A DNA stretch of 64,000 nt from Streptomyces smyrnaeus (GCF_017676345.1 NZ_JAFFZM010000011.1:1-64000); one strand, 5' to 3'. Shown: positions 31,944-40,628, numbered from the stretch's first letter. Translations and numbers: made by a program. The notes: generated from the letters alone by a model not told the origin.

Positions 31944-31987
31944 GAACCCGATGTTGAGCGACCGGGGCTGAGCCCGACGAGCGAAGT

Positions 31988-32020
31988 GGGCGCCGCTGCC
32001 CGTCGAGGGCAACGGCGCCC
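31988..32020. terminator. Bidirectional hairpin between 62-aa gene and copy B
   Basis: GGGCGCCGCTGCCC and GGGCAACGGCGCCC form a 14-bp stem with one mismatch and a GTCGA loop, between the convergent stops at 31943 and 32088. Confidence 0.8.
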
Positions 32021-32087
32021 GGCTCCGCGCCATGTGGCGGATCGGCGCCGGAAGAGCGTGCACGACGCCCCCCGGCGCGCCGTGGAC

Positions 32088-32345
32088 TCAGCGCGCCTTC
32101 GACGTGGCGGAGCGGCTCTTGGGAACCGTCTTCCGCTCCGGCTCGGCAATGTCGTCCAGAACAACCTCGGCGCCCGCCTCGGCGGCGATATCACGCAGTT
32201 CGTCGTTGAGTTCGTGAGCGGCCCGACGGGTATCCGCAGCCAGCTTCAGCGATGTTTTCACCACACCACGGACAGCAGGCTTGGCCACCTTCTTCGCGAG
32301 TGCGGATACGAGAATACCCGCCATGAAGGCAGGAAGTACGGGCAT
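32088..32345 (-). CDS. Small DUF5132-like protein, copy B
   Basis: 85 aa, paralogue of the 31250-31525 product. A hydrophobic N-terminus (VLPAFMAGILVSALAKKV) precedes VRGVVKTSLKLAADTRRAAHE, then an acidic helix (LRDIAAEAGAEVVLDDI) and a basic Ser/Lys tail. The pattern suggests a peripheral or single-span membrane protein with a charged cytoplasmic helix. The same upstream element as copy A is present 77 bp before the start. GGAGAGGAAACG precedes the ATG. Function unknown. Confidence 0.72.
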   Translation of the reverse strand: MPVLPAFMAGILVSALAKKVAKPAVRGVVKTSLKLAADTRRAAHELNDELRDIAAEAGAEVVLDDIAEPERKTVPKSRSATSKAR

Positions 32346-32421
32346 AGGATTCGTTTCCTCTCCGGGGAAGCGGGATACGCAGGCTGAAGCCTAGGCCACA
32401 GATCACGCCCGGCTTCCCGGA

Positions 32422-32440
32422 TTCACCCGTACGGGTATTC
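32422..32440 (-). promoter_or_regulatory. Shared upstream element, copy B
   Basis: TTCACCCGTACGGGTATTC includes the perfect 12-bp palindrome ACCCGTACGGGT. A further ATTCACCCC half repeat follows at 32451. Copy A of the element has lost the perfect palindrome. Confidence 0.5.
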
Positions 32441-32528
32441 GCCGCCATGGATTCACCCCTTTTCAGTCAACCGACCGATGGGGTGCAGGGCGTGTGACGT
32501 GCCCGCCGAGCGGCGAAGTCGGGCACCG

Positions 32529-32568
32529 CCGCGTGGCGGACGGATGAGCGCGGCCGTCCGCCACGCGG
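32529..32568. terminator. 15-bp hairpin terminator
   Basis: CCGCGTGGCGGACGG (32529-32543) pairs perfectly with 32554-32568, loop 10. It lies 12 nt beyond the stop of the secreted protein gene, in the direction of its transcription. Confidence 0.88.
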
Positions 32569-32580
32569 GCCGGAACGGCC

Positions 32581-33186
32581 TCAACCGTTGATGCTGAAGG
32601 AGCCGTCGAAGGGCGCCTGCTTCAGACCGCCGAAGAACGACTGACCAGCACAGTTGATGCCCTCCTTGAGCAGATCGACGCGGAACTTGCCGTGGAGCCT
32701 GGCGCCGGCGAACGCGCCGTCGGTGACGCTCCCGTCGACGGTGGCGCTGTTGAACATCTGCCCCGAGATGGTCAGCGAGAGGGTGCTCTTGAGACTCTTA
32801 CCGTCCTTGGTCTTCCACTCGATCGTGCCTGCGCCCTCGGTCGGGACGTCGCCCCCGCCGACCACGCACGACATGGGCGCGTCGAACGCCCCGTTGAATT
32901 TGGCCGTGGCGATCTGCCCGCCCTCGGGCGTCGATCCGCTGCAGGTGCGGTCCTGCCCGCTGTACTGCACGTTGGTCTCCCTGGGCACAGGCACCGGAAG
33001 CAGGCCGGGCGAGAAGTACGCCCTACCCCCGGCCTGGCAGGACACGCTCGCCGCGACGGCGGCCTGGTCCGGTGCGGGGGCGGGGGCCTGCGCCGCGTAC
33101 GCGGGCAGGGCCGGTAGAGCAGCCGCAACGGCGGCGACTGCGACAAGCGCGGAACCCAGCTGACGCGCGGGAATTCGGACGGCCAC
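32581..33186 (-). CDS. Secreted protein with cysteine pairs, unknown function
   Basis: 201 aa. A Sec-type signal peptide (basic VAVRIPARQ, Ala/Val-rich core, cut near AYAA-QA at about 32) is followed by an Ala/Pro linker and a beta-rich mature domain with four cysteines (VSCQAG, RTCSG, MSCVVG, INCAG) that probably form two disulfides. GTIEWKTKDGKSLKSTLSLT and a repeated FNGAFD / FDGSFS motif suggest a beta sandwich. I do not recognise its role. GTG 33186 with GGAGGAG 7 nt upstream is preferred over the longer frame. Confidence 0.75.
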   Translation of the reverse strand: MAVRIPARQLGSALVAVAAVAAALPALPAYAAQAPAPAPDQAAVAASVSCQAGGRAYFSPGLLPVPVPRETNVQYSGQDRTCSGSTPEGGQIATAKFNGAFDAPMSCVVGGGDVPTEGAGTIEWKTKDGKSLKSTLSLTISGQMFNSATVDGSVTDGAFAGARLHGKFRVDLLKEGINCAGQSFFGGLKQAPFDGSFSING

Positions 33187-33378
33187 GAAAGGTCTCCTCC
33201 CTGAAGGGGCGAGTCGATGCGGAGCAAGCAAAATCCGCGCAGGTGGGCCCGATCAAGAAATCCGGGCAAAACGCATCCATAGGGGTGATGCGGGGGCATT
33301 GGGACGCACAGCTGCATCCGGAGCGCGACGACGCCCGGTCGAGACTCCGATTCCTGTACCGGTTCTAGTATCACGAGC

Positions 33379-33666
33379 ATGGTGAGGACTCCTTTGACTC
33401 CGTGGGAACGGGAACGCGGTGAGCGGTTCGGCGCACTGCTGCGTCAGGCACGGGGCGACCGCAGCATGGTGGAAGTCGCCGCGGCGGCCGGCGTCTCGGC
33501 GGAGACGCTGCGCAAGATCGAAACCGGACGTGCACCAACTCCGGCCTTCTTCACCGTCGCCGCTCTCGCCGCCACGCTGCAGGTGTCCATGGATGTCCTG
33601 GCGGCGGCGTGCGCCCCGAGCCCGGACACGGACGCGACCCGGGCCGAGCCGGCTCTCTCGGCCTGA
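33379..33666 (+). CDS. Small XRE-family DNA-binding protein
   Basis: 95-aa single-domain helix-turn-helix protein. The HTH runs from about 15 to 72 (FGALLRQARGDRSMVEVAAAAGVS, then ETLRKIETGRAPTPAFFTVA), a Cro/C1 layout with the typical RKIETG turn. The last 20 residues are disordered. There is no sensor domain, so it may act by expression level alone or with a partner protein. It is divergent from the secreted protein gene. Confidence 0.85.
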   Translation: MVRTPLTPWERERGERFGALLRQARGDRSMVEVAAAAGVSAETLRKIETGRAPTPAFFTVAALAATLQVSMDVLAAACAPSPDTDATRAEPALSA

Positions 33667-33739
33667 CAGCGGCCATCAGTTGGCCCGGAGCCGGGACTTG
33701 CACGCTTCTTCGGCTTCCCGACTGCTTCGGCAGGGCGCC

Positions 33740-33790
33740 CGACGACAGCCGCGCCACGTCGCGCGCGTCGCGTCGCGTCGCGCCACGTCG
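33740..33790. repeat. GTCGC-rich simple repeat
   Basis: A run of CGCGTCGCGTCGCGTCGCG is flanked by two copies of CGCCACGTCG, between two convergent gene ends. It is low-complexity DNA without evident role. Confidence 0.5.
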
Positions 33791-33837
33791 TGTCGGGCTG
33801 CGTCGGCCGTGTGGTGGGCGACCGGAGACGCCGAGGA

Positions 33838-34716
33838 TCAGGTCCGGCGTGCGGCCCACACGGTGCGCTCGGTGCGCACCGCCAGGTCGTCCCGGCGCAG
33901 GATGCTGTGCGGGCTACCGGTGTCGAGGAGTTGGTCGAGCGCGGCGAGGTCCTCGGTGGAGAGCGCCTGGGCGGCGGTGCCGCGGATGCGTCGCAGGCTG
34001 CCGAGCGCATAGCGACCGACCGCTTCACTGCGGGAGCCTTCGATGTTGACGGCGATGGTGCGTTCGCCCTCGACCGTGAACCCGGCGGCGGTCAGCATCG
34101 GCCCCCAGTCGGCGCCGCGGTGGGGGACGTGCTCGGCGTGGAAGCGGTCGGTCGCGGCGTGGCAGCGCTCTTCGAGGCCGGGCCTGTCCTCTGGGGCGTC
34201 TTCGGGCAGGAATCGGGGGAAGCCGGCCAGTTCCACGACGGCGAACAGGCCGCCGGGCGCGAGCATGTCGTGGACGTTGCGCAGGGCGTGCGCGGGGTGG
34301 GCCATGTGGTGCATCGAGGCCGAGGCCCACACCAGGTCCGGGGAGCTGAGGTCGGGCCAGCCGGCATCGTCGAGGTCGGCCTGCACGGTGAGCACCCGCT
34401 CCCGCACGCCCCGGGCGACTGCCTTGTCGCGCAGGCGCTGGAGGTGTCCTGCGGAGGTGTCGACGGCGGTGATGTGCGCCTCGGGGAACCGGTCGAGCAG
34501 GGCGAAGGTGCCCGCCCCCGTGCCGCAGCCCAGATCCACGATCCGGCGCGGGTCGCTCTTCAGCGGCAGCCATGCGGTGATGGATGCCGTGTGCTCGGCG
34601 AGAACCTCGGCGTCCAGGTCGAGGATCTCCGCTTGGCCCTCGGCGTCGGCGCCGTGCTCCTGGTGGTGGTCGTGCTGGAGGCCGGGGTGGGTCGTGTGCT
34701 GGTGCGCTTGGGTCAT
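33838..34716 (-). CDS. Class I SAM-dependent methyltransferase
   Basis: 292-aa Rossmann-fold methyltransferase. Motif I is IVDLGCGTGAGTFALL near residues 58-73, ITAVDTSAGHLQRL gives the acidic loop, and DLVWASASMHHMAHP is motif IV. The N-terminus is His-rich (HQHTTHPGLQHDHHQEH), which might bind metal or be incidental. The acceptor is unknown. The XRE-cupin regulator gene lies 127 nt upstream on the same strand and probably controls it. A TAGCGT box 6 nt before the ATG hints at a leaderless message. Confidence 0.83.
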   Translation of the reverse strand: MTQAHQHTTHPGLQHDHHQEHGADAEGQAEILDLDAEVLAEHTASITAWLPLKSDPRRIVDLGCGTGAGTFALLDRFPEAHITAVDTSAGHLQRLRDKAVARGVRERVLTVQADLDDAGWPDLSSPDLVWASASMHHMAHPAHALRNVHDMLAPGGLFAVVELAGFPRFLPEDAPEDRPGLEERCHAATDRFHAEHVPHRGADWGPMLTAAGFTVEGERTIAVNIEGSRSEAVGRYALGSLRRIRGTAAQALSTEDLAALDQLLDTGSPHSILRRDDLAVRTERTVWAARRT

Positions 34717-34843
34717 ACCGGCACGCTAAGCCGGTGTTGCGCCAGGGGCACGGCTGCTTTCGCTTTACGCAAGACGATGGCTCTCCGTGCTGCCCGTCGC
34801 GCAAGACGCCGCGTCGGCCGTCCCGTGGCGCGGGCCCGCGCCG

Positions 34844-35437
34844 TCACTCACGGGCGCCCGAGGGAGCACGGTCTCCGGCCTCGTACTGGTGGCCGCGGCG
34901 GGCGTCGCGGTCGAAGATGCCCAGGATCTCGCACGGTCCGCCCTCGGCTCCGATCGCGTGGGGCAGCATCGTGGGGAACTCGGCGGCCTGGTTGGTCTCG
35001 ATGCGGAAGCGGCGGTGGCCGAGCATCAGGCTCGCGGTGCCGGACAGGACGACGAGCCATTCGCGGCCGGGGTGGGCGCGCATACGCGCGGGGTTGTCGG
35101 GCGGCGGTTCGGTCATCCGCTGACGCACCACGCTGATGCCGGGGTCGCCCTTCATGGGCCAGCGCATCAGACCGTGGGCGCCGTCGATCATCGGGCTGAT
35201 GACGACATCGTCGGCGGCGGTTTCGACGAGCTGGTCGAGCGTGGTGTCCAGGGCGCGGGCGAGGATGACGAGCTGATCCAGCGCAAGGCGGCGCCGACCG
35301 TTCTCGATACGACTCAGTGAGGACTGGCTGAGGTTGGCGCGGTTGGCCAGCTCTTCCAAGGACCAGCCTTGTGCGACGCGCAGCGCGCGGATCCGTTTGC
35401 GAACGAGGCTGTCGAGCTCTTCGCCTTCTTGCGTCAT
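34844..35437 (-). CDS. XRE regulator with C-terminal cupin
   Basis: 197-aa regulator of the HTH-XRE/cupin_2 family. The HTH is at 12-66 (IRALRVAQGWSLEELANRAN, then LSQSSLSRIENGRRRLALDQL) and the cupin barrel at about 105-185 (HPGREWLVVLSGTASLMLGHRRF, then a His in TMLPHAIG). Such proteins sense small molecules or redox and usually regulate an adjacent gene, here the methyltransferase. ATG 35437 is chosen over 35446 because TACGAT ends 7 nt before it and a palindrome lies just upstream, the pattern of a leaderless autoregulated gene. Confidence 0.85.
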   Translation of the reverse strand: MTQEGEELDSLVRKRIRALRVAQGWSLEELANRANLSQSSLSRIENGRRRLALDQLVILARALDTTLDQLVETAADDVVISPMIDGAHGLMRWPMKGDPGISVVRQRMTEPPPDNPARMRAHPGREWLVVLSGTASLMLGHRRFRIETNQAAEFPTMLPHAIGAEGGPCEILGIFDRDARRGHQYEAGDRAPSGARE

Positions 35438-35450
35438 GAGCAACATCGTA

Positions 35451-35463
35451 TGCCGTAACGGCA
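35451..35463. promoter_or_regulatory. Palindromic operator before XRE-cupin gene
   Basis: TGCCGTAACGGCA, a perfect 6-bp inverted repeat around one base. It abuts the TACGAT -10-like box (read leftward, 35450-35445) and ends 14 bp from the start codon, so it is a likely autoregulatory site. The distance to the -10 box places it between -35 and -10. Confidence 0.6.
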
Positions 35464-35543
35464 ACCCAGGGGCGGTCGTGGGGGGGAAGGTTTGTGGAAC
35501 CGAAGCCGCCTGTCCTGCTCCACTCCCTCGCACGCTGCAGCAG

Positions 35544-37118
35544 TCAGTCCGAAGGGCTGCTCCGGCTGGCCGAACGGGAGCCCGCGCTGATCTCTTTCGC
35601 GGAGGCGTTCACGGTGGCCACGTCCCGTGGGTAGGTGCGCAGTGCGGTCAGCCCCAGCGCCGCCGAGGCGAGAAGAGCGACGAGGAAGACCATCAGGGTG
35701 TACTCCAGCCCTGTTCCGCCGCCGCCGAAGACCGCGACGGAGACGAAGCCGAACACCGTGGGCGCGGCCGCTTCACCAAGGGTGCGCAGAAAGGTCCGTA
35801 CGCCCTCCGCGGTACCCCACATGTAGGGATGGATGATGTCCAGCCGCGCGGCGTCCAGTGGCGGGTTGACCGCCCCCAGCAGGACGGCACCGGCCATGAA
35901 CAGCGGCAGCGCCGCGAGCAGCGCGCTGGTGTGCAGGGCCGGTGCGACGAGCAGGGGCACGCCGACCAGGCCGACGACGGGCACCAGGATCCGCGCGGTG
36001 ATCCAGCCGTTGCTCAGCAGCCGGTCGGCGACGCGCCCTCCGACGAAGACACCGACCAGGGCGCCCGCGCCCACCACCAGCACCAGCGATCCGGCGATGG
36101 AAGTGCTGACACCGTAGTGCTCGGTCACGAACACGGTGGCGAAGGAGCGCAGGCCGGTGAAGTAGAAGTAGCCGAGAGCCGAGGCCGTGATCAGTACGAG
36201 GTTGGTGCGTACCCGCAGCACATAGCGGATGGCCCACCATCGGGGCTTTTTCCGGGGGTCCTCGTGCAGCACCAGATGTGCTACAGGTTGCACGCCCGCG
36301 CGTTCCGCGGCCTGCCCGGCCAGTCCGTCACCACTGCCCTCATCTCCCGCACCGCTGCTCTCACTGTCCGAGGTCTGCCCGTTCCGGGTGCGGGCGTCCG
36401 GGTCCGGCTGTGCCTGGAGCATGCTCTGTTCGGCGCGGGCCGGTTCGGGCAGCCGGGTGACCGCCCACACGACCAGCGCGCCGGGCACGACGAGCCACCA
36501 GAAGGAGAACCGCCAGCCGAGCGACTCCGCGACCAGGCTGGAGGCGGCGAATCCCAGGCCGGTGCCGATCATTTCGCCACCGAGGATGAATCCGAGCATC
36601 CGGGCACGCTTGTGCGCGGGGAAGAAGTCTCCTGTCAGCGAGGAGACCGTGGGCCCGGCGGTCGCGGTGACCGCGCCGAGCGCGGCGCGCGAGACCAGGA
36701 GCCACAGATACGAGGGCGCGAGAGCCGACATGCCCGTGGCCACCACCCACAGCGTCGTACTGATCGCCAGCAGGTGGACCCGGCGCACCCGGTCGGTGAG
36801 CAGCCCCACCGGGACCGTGCAGACGGCAGCCGTCAGCGAGACGACGGAGACCAGGAGGCCGATGTCGGTGTTGTTCACCCCGAACGCGGTCTTGATGCCG
36901 GGCGCGGCGACCGACAGCGCACCCTTGTCGGCACCGTCCATGGCCAGTACGGCGCCCAGCACCGCGACGACCCTCGCCTGATCCGGTCCGCCCAGCGCCC
37001 GCACCGCTCTGTCCCGCCAGGCGTACGTCATCGGGCCGCTCTGCTGCCCCGGCCGCGCCCTGGGCGCCGGCCGCGAGCGGGAGGTTCCCGCACGTTCTTC
37101 TCCTACCGCTTGCGGCAT
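35544..37118 (-). CDS. MFS transporter, 12 TM, unknown substrate
   Basis: 524-aa major facilitator carrier. Landmarks are GVNNTDIGLLVSVVSLTAAVC in TM2 and the loop motif PVGLLTDRVRRVHLL (motif A). A long hydrophilic Ser/Glu/Gly-rich loop sits between TM6 and TM7 (residues about 235-300). The second half has GVFVGGRVADRLLS and GTAEGVRTFLRTLGEA. The overall look is that of spinster-like or organic-anion MFS proteins, but the substrate is not deducible. Start ambiguous: ATG 37118 (chosen) or ATG 37031, which gives MTYAWRDRAVRALGG. It is upstream of, but not close to, the XRE-cupin gene. Confidence 0.82.
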   Translation of the reverse strand: MPQAVGEERAGTSRSRPAPRARPGQQSGPMTYAWRDRAVRALGGPDQARVVAVLGAVLAMDGADKGALSVAAPGIKTAFGVNNTDIGLLVSVVSLTAAVCTVPVGLLTDRVRRVHLLAISTTLWVVATGMSALAPSYLWLLVSRAALGAVTATAGPTVSSLTGDFFPAHKRARMLGFILGGEMIGTGLGFAASSLVAESLGWRFSFWWLVVPGALVVWAVTRLPEPARAEQSMLQAQPDPDARTRNGQTSDSESSGAGDEGSGDGLAGQAAERAGVQPVAHLVLHEDPRKKPRWWAIRYVLRVRTNLVLITASALGYFYFTGLRSFATVFVTEHYGVSTSIAGSLVLVVGAGALVGVFVGGRVADRLLSNGWITARILVPVVGLVGVPLLVAPALHTSALLAALPLFMAGAVLLGAVNPPLDAARLDIIHPYMWGTAEGVRTFLRTLGEAAAPTVFGFVSVAVFGGGGTGLEYTLMVFLVALLASAALGLTALRTYPRDVATVNASAKEISAGSRSASRSSPSD

Positions 37119-37523
37119 CTTTCAGCTCGCACGAGGGCCGTCCGTCGCCTCGCGCCGCCTGCCCGCCCAGCGCCGGCAGTGCTGCTGCTCATGGAACACC
37201 GTTCCCCACCCGCGTCTTGAAGGACCCGGTGGAGCGGGGCGGCATACGTCCGGTCGGCCGCCGACCGGAACCCGTTCGCCACACGGGACGGCCGTGCACC
37301 GGCCACGAGGAGACGGCCGACCGGGTCCGAGGCACGCAGGGCGCGCCGCCCCGGTGCCGGACGTGGTGGTGATCCGGTCCCCGTCCGGTCCCGGTCCCGG
37401 CCGTGTGCTTCGGTGTTTTGGCCGTGTTCGGGTATCCGGCCGTTCTCCCCGGCTGTGTACCCGCAGAGCGCCACGAGCTTCGGGCAGGTTCCAGGTGACA
37501 CCCACGGTGGTACAGAGGGCAGC
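37119..37523. other. 405-bp divergent gap, no gene seen
   Basis: It lies between the MFS and PepSY genes and must hold both promoters. It contains several short CCGGTCGGCCG-like inverted repeats around 37247-37266, but no strong consensus promoter and no small gene with a ribosome site. Confidence 0.4.
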
Positions 37524-38180
37524 ATGCCCAACTTCCGGTCCCGTTCTCTCTCCTTCAGTGCGCTGCGGTGCGTTCCTGTCGGTGTGGCCACACTGTTGTT
37601 CGGCATCGGCCTGCTGAGTGCTTGCCGCGCCTCCGACTCCTCCCTGTACGCAGGTCCGGACGAAGCCTCCGTCACACCTTCCCGTAGCTTCTCCACCGAG
37701 GTCAGCGCCTCCCCGACGGGCTTGTCGTCGTCCCTGCGGAACGGGCTGACGGCCTTGGACACGGCGGAGGAGGCCGTGCCACGCGGCACCGCCTATCACC
37801 TCGTGCGCGACGACGAGGGCACACCGGAGTGGGAGATCAAGGTCAGGTCGAAGAGCGGCTCCGAGTGGTCCGTGAGCGTCTCGGACGACGGCACGAAGGT
37901 CACTGGCGAGCACGAGGACAAGAAGCCCGACGACAACGCCGACAAGCTCGGCAGCTTCCGGGTCACGATCCAGGAAGCCGTACGGAAGGCGGGCACGCGA
38001 CACCCCGAGCAGCGTCTGCACTCGGCCGTCACCAGCAAGAACACTAAGGGCGAGGACATCTGGAAGGTCACCGTCACCGAGGGCACCACCGCCGAGGCGC
38101 CGCGGGCCCAGACGCTGATCAATGCCAAGACCGGCAAGGTCACCCGCGGCGAGGCCGGAGAAGCGACCCCGAGGGCGTAG
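37524..38180 (+). CDS. PepSY-domain lipoprotein
   Basis: 218-aa exported lipoprotein: signal helix (VGVATLLFGIGLLSAC) with lipobox LSAC, lipid-modified Cys34. A Ser/Thr linker is followed by two tandem PepSY-like units, AEEAVPRGTAYHLVRDDEGTP...WEIKV and IQEAVRKAGTRHPEQRLHSAV...WKVTV, each with the helix-beta pattern and W-x-V strand. PepSY proteins are thought to inhibit proteases or modulate sensors at the membrane; the partner here is unknown. It stands alone, convergent with the EamA gene. Confidence 0.85.
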   Translation: MPNFRSRSLSFSALRCVPVGVATLLFGIGLLSACRASDSSLYAGPDEASVTPSRSFSTEVSASPTGLSSSLRNGLTALDTAEEAVPRGTAYHLVRDDEGTPEWEIKVRSKSGSEWSVSVSDDGTKVTGEHEDKKPDDNADKLGSFRVTIQEAVRKAGTRHPEQRLHSAVTSKNTKGEDIWKVTVTEGTTAEAPRAQTLINAKTGKVTRGEAGEATPRA

Positions 38181-38323
38181 TCACGGCCATGGACCGAGCA
38201 GGTCGGAAGAGCAGAAGCTGCGGGGCAGGGAATCGGCACTTTCAGCCGGCGATGCACACAATGCGCACCTGCGCGAGGGGCGCCGCGCGTCGCCACTTGC
38301 GGTCCTCGTGCCGGACCGGTCCT

Positions 38324-39235
38324 TCAGGAGTCCCCCGAGCCCCCACCGGGGCGGGCGCGGTCGGTACCACGAGTGCGGCCCTCCTCGGTCAGCGGACCCA
38401 TGGTCGGAGAGGTGTCCAGCAGGACGATGCCCGTCAGCGCCAGCGCGGCGCCGACGGCTGCCACGGCGCCCATCGGCCAGCCGAGGCGTACGTGTTCCCC
38501 GAACAGCACCGTGCCCACGACGATGGCCACGGCCGGTTCCGTGGAGTCGATCACCGGCATGGTGGCGGCCAGCGGGCCGGACTGGAACGCGCTCTGGATC
38601 AGCAGCAGGCCGCTGATGCTCGCCGCTACGAGCAGGTAGGTCTGCCAGGCGGTGAGGAGCGCGAGGGGATCCTCACCGAGTTGATCGACCGTTGCGGCGA
38701 GGAGGACGGACTGCAGGCCCATGACCAGGCCGCCGGCGAGAGCCATGCAGGAGGCCCGGGCCGGTCCGGTGAGCGCGCGGCTGCACAGGAGGGCGCCAAC
38801 GGTCAGCCCGCCGACACTCCCGAGCGCGAGCAGCCACCCCTGGGGGCTCGCCGTCGGGCTGTCACCGCCCGGGCGCGCGGCTGACAGGGCGCTCGCCAGG
38901 CCGAAGGTCACCGCGGCGGTGCCCAGCCAGTCGCGCCCTGCCAGGTGCGTCCGGCGGATGTACGCCGCCAGGGGAATGGCGAAGAGGAGTTCGCTGACGA
39001 TGAGTGGCTGGACGAGGCTGAGCGGACCCCGGGCGAGGGCGAGTGCTTGGAATCCGTAGGCCAGGAACGCCAGTGCGATACCGGCCAGCCACATCGGTTG
39101 CCGCAGCAGCCGCAGCAGGAGCCGGAAGGACAGCGCTTCGTCGTCAGGGCGCCGGGCGGCGGCCCGCTGCTGGAGCACCCCGGCCACGGCGAAACACGCG
39201 GCGGCGGCGAGCGAGGCGGTGACAACCCACAGCAC
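38324..39235 (-). CDS. EamA/DMT-superfamily transporter
   Basis: 303-aa drug/metabolite transporter-like membrane protein with about nine or ten hydrophobic helices. LVQPLIVSELLFAIPLAAYI, GPARASCMALAGGLVMGLQSV and MPVIDSTEPAVAIVVGTVLFGE (the C-terminal EamA repeat) identify the fold. The last 28 residues are a hydrophilic Gly/Arg tail. The GTG start lies 4 nt after the TGA of the glycosyltransferase gene, so the two are translationally coupled. It may export the glycosylated product, which is inference only. Confidence 0.85.
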   Translation of the reverse strand: MLWVVTASLAAAACFAVAGVLQQRAAARRPDDEALSFRLLLRLLRQPMWLAGIALAFLAYGFQALALARGPLSLVQPLIVSELLFAIPLAAYIRRTHLAGRDWLGTAAVTFGLASALSAARPGGDSPTASPQGWLLALGSVGGLTVGALLCSRALTGPARASCMALAGGLVMGLQSVLLAATVDQLGEDPLALLTAWQTYLLVAASISGLLLIQSAFQSGPLAATMPVIDSTEPAVAIVVGTVLFGEHVRLGWPMGAVAAVGAALALTGIVLLDTSPTMGPLTEEGRTRGTDRARPGGGSGDS

Positions 39236-39239
39236 GTTC

Positions 39240-40628
39240 TCAACCGGTCCCGAACGCGCTCGGCGGCGCCACCTGGCGCCATACCGGCACCAAGTCCTCG
39301 ATCAGCACCTGTGACCACGTCCGCTGACGCGCGCGGGCGGTGGCCGCGGCGCGGCGCCCCATCGCGGCACGTACGTCCGGATGTTCCACCAGTTCGGCCA
39401 GCGCGGCGGCCCAGCCCAGTACGTTGTCCTCCGCCACCAGGAGCCCGTCCTCTCCCGGTGCCGCGAGCCACCGGGTGGTCCGGGCCCCGGTAGGCAGGAC
39501 GACGGGGAGTCCGCAGGCCATGGCCTCGCCGACCACGTTGCCGATCGTCTCCGTGCGGGACGGCAGCGCGAAGATGTCACATCCGGCGTACACGCGTCCC
39601 AACTGGTCCTGGCTCACCGTGCCGAGCAACGTCACATCGGGACCGAGGAGCCTATGGACCCGTGCGCTCTCATGACCGGCGCCGGCCACGACCAGGTGCA
39701 CCGGCCGCCCCTCGTCGCGCAGCCGCCGGACGGCCTCCGCCAGCAGCATCAGCCGCTTGGAGGCGTCGGCTCTCCCGGCGAAGAGCACGATCGTACGGCC
39801 GGCCGGGACGCCATGGCGCCGGGTCAGTTCCCCGCGTATGTCCGAGCGCTGGGCCCCGCCGGGACGAAACCGGCCGTGGTCGACTCCACGGCCGAGGAGG
39901 GACACCCGTTCGGCACCCACCACGGCTGCGGTGTCGGCGCGTTCCTGCTCGGTGGGGACCAGAACCCGATCGCACGCCCGCAGCAGCCGGTCACGGTGCA
40001 GCCGGACGAGCCGGGCGCTCAGCTCACCGAGCCGCGCCCGGACCGCGTACGGTGCCAAACACCCGGGCATCGAACCGAGCACTTCGTGGACGTAGAAGAC
40101 GGTGAGCGCCGGAACATCGGTGTGCACTGAGCCCACCAACCCGGGCAGCGTCGGCGTTCCCGCTCCGCGCTGCTCACGGCGCTGCTTCCGGCGGAACTTC
40201 CGGCGGAGCCGGACGGCGGTGTTGGCGAAGGAGAACGTGTGGGTCAGGTGCCATACGTCGTGCAGGGGAAGCAGCCCGCGCAGCGCCGGGTGGAGCGGCG
40301 AGAGATCGCAGACGTCGGTCCCGGTGTCGCGGACCAGGGGCGCCGTACTCAGCACCGGTGGCAGGGAAACGAAGCGCACGGCCTGCGAGAGTGGTTCGAT
40401 ACGGGACGCCTCACCCAGCGTGTAGACGGTGAGGTCGACTCCCAGCTCTGCCGGGCTCGTCGCCGCAGCCGCCTCGGCGAACCGTTCCCAGCACTTGACG
40501 TGGCCGCCCGCGCTCGGCGTTCTGACCAGTTCCAGGAGCACCGCGACGGACGGCACCCCGGACAGCGACCCCGCGTCGCGCAGCATCCCGACTGCACTGG
40601 CGGGTGCCCTCTTCGACCGATCGCTCAT
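39240..40628 (-). CDS. GT4-type glycosyltransferase
   Basis: 462-aa retaining glycosyltransferase of the GT-B fold. The acceptor-side N-domain includes ELVRTPSAGGHVKCWERFAEA and DVWHLTHTFSF. The C-domain has the donor-binding order GRGVDHGRFRPG, LFAGRADASKRLMLLAEA, YAGCDIFALPSRTETIGNVVGEAM and GLPVVLPTG, where the ExxxxxxxE motif is visible. A basic stretch (RLRRKFRRKQRREQR, about 150-164) may touch the membrane. Substrates are unknown; relatives make glycolipids such as mannosyl lipids. GGAGGGG lies 5 nt before ATG 40628. First gene of a two-gene unit with the EamA transporter. Confidence 0.87.
   Translation of the reverse strand: MSDRSKRAPASAVGMLRDAGSLSGVPSVAVLLELVRTPSAGGHVKCWERFAEAAAATSPAELGVDLTVYTLGEASRIEPLSQAVRFVSLPPVLSTAPLVRDTGTDVCDLSPLHPALRGLLPLHDVWHLTHTFSFANTAVRLRRKFRRKQRREQRGAGTPTLPGLVGSVHTDVPALTVFYVHEVLGSMPGCLAPYAVRARLGELSARLVRLHRDRLLRACDRVLVPTEQERADTAAVVGAERVSLLGRGVDHGRFRPGGAQRSDIRGELTRRHGVPAGRTIVLFAGRADASKRLMLLAEAVRRLRDEGRPVHLVVAGAGHESARVHRLLGPDVTLLGTVSQDQLGRVYAGCDIFALPSRTETIGNVVGEAMACGLPVVLPTGARTTRWLAAPGEDGLLVAEDNVLGWAAALAELVEHPDVRAAMGRRAAATARARQRTWSQVLIEDLVPVWRQVAPPSAFGTG

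Noticed and set aside
33740..33790. GTCGC-rich stretch as a CRISPR or iteron array
   Set aside because: Units are 5 bp, imperfect and few, with no spacers; it is simple low-complexity DNA.
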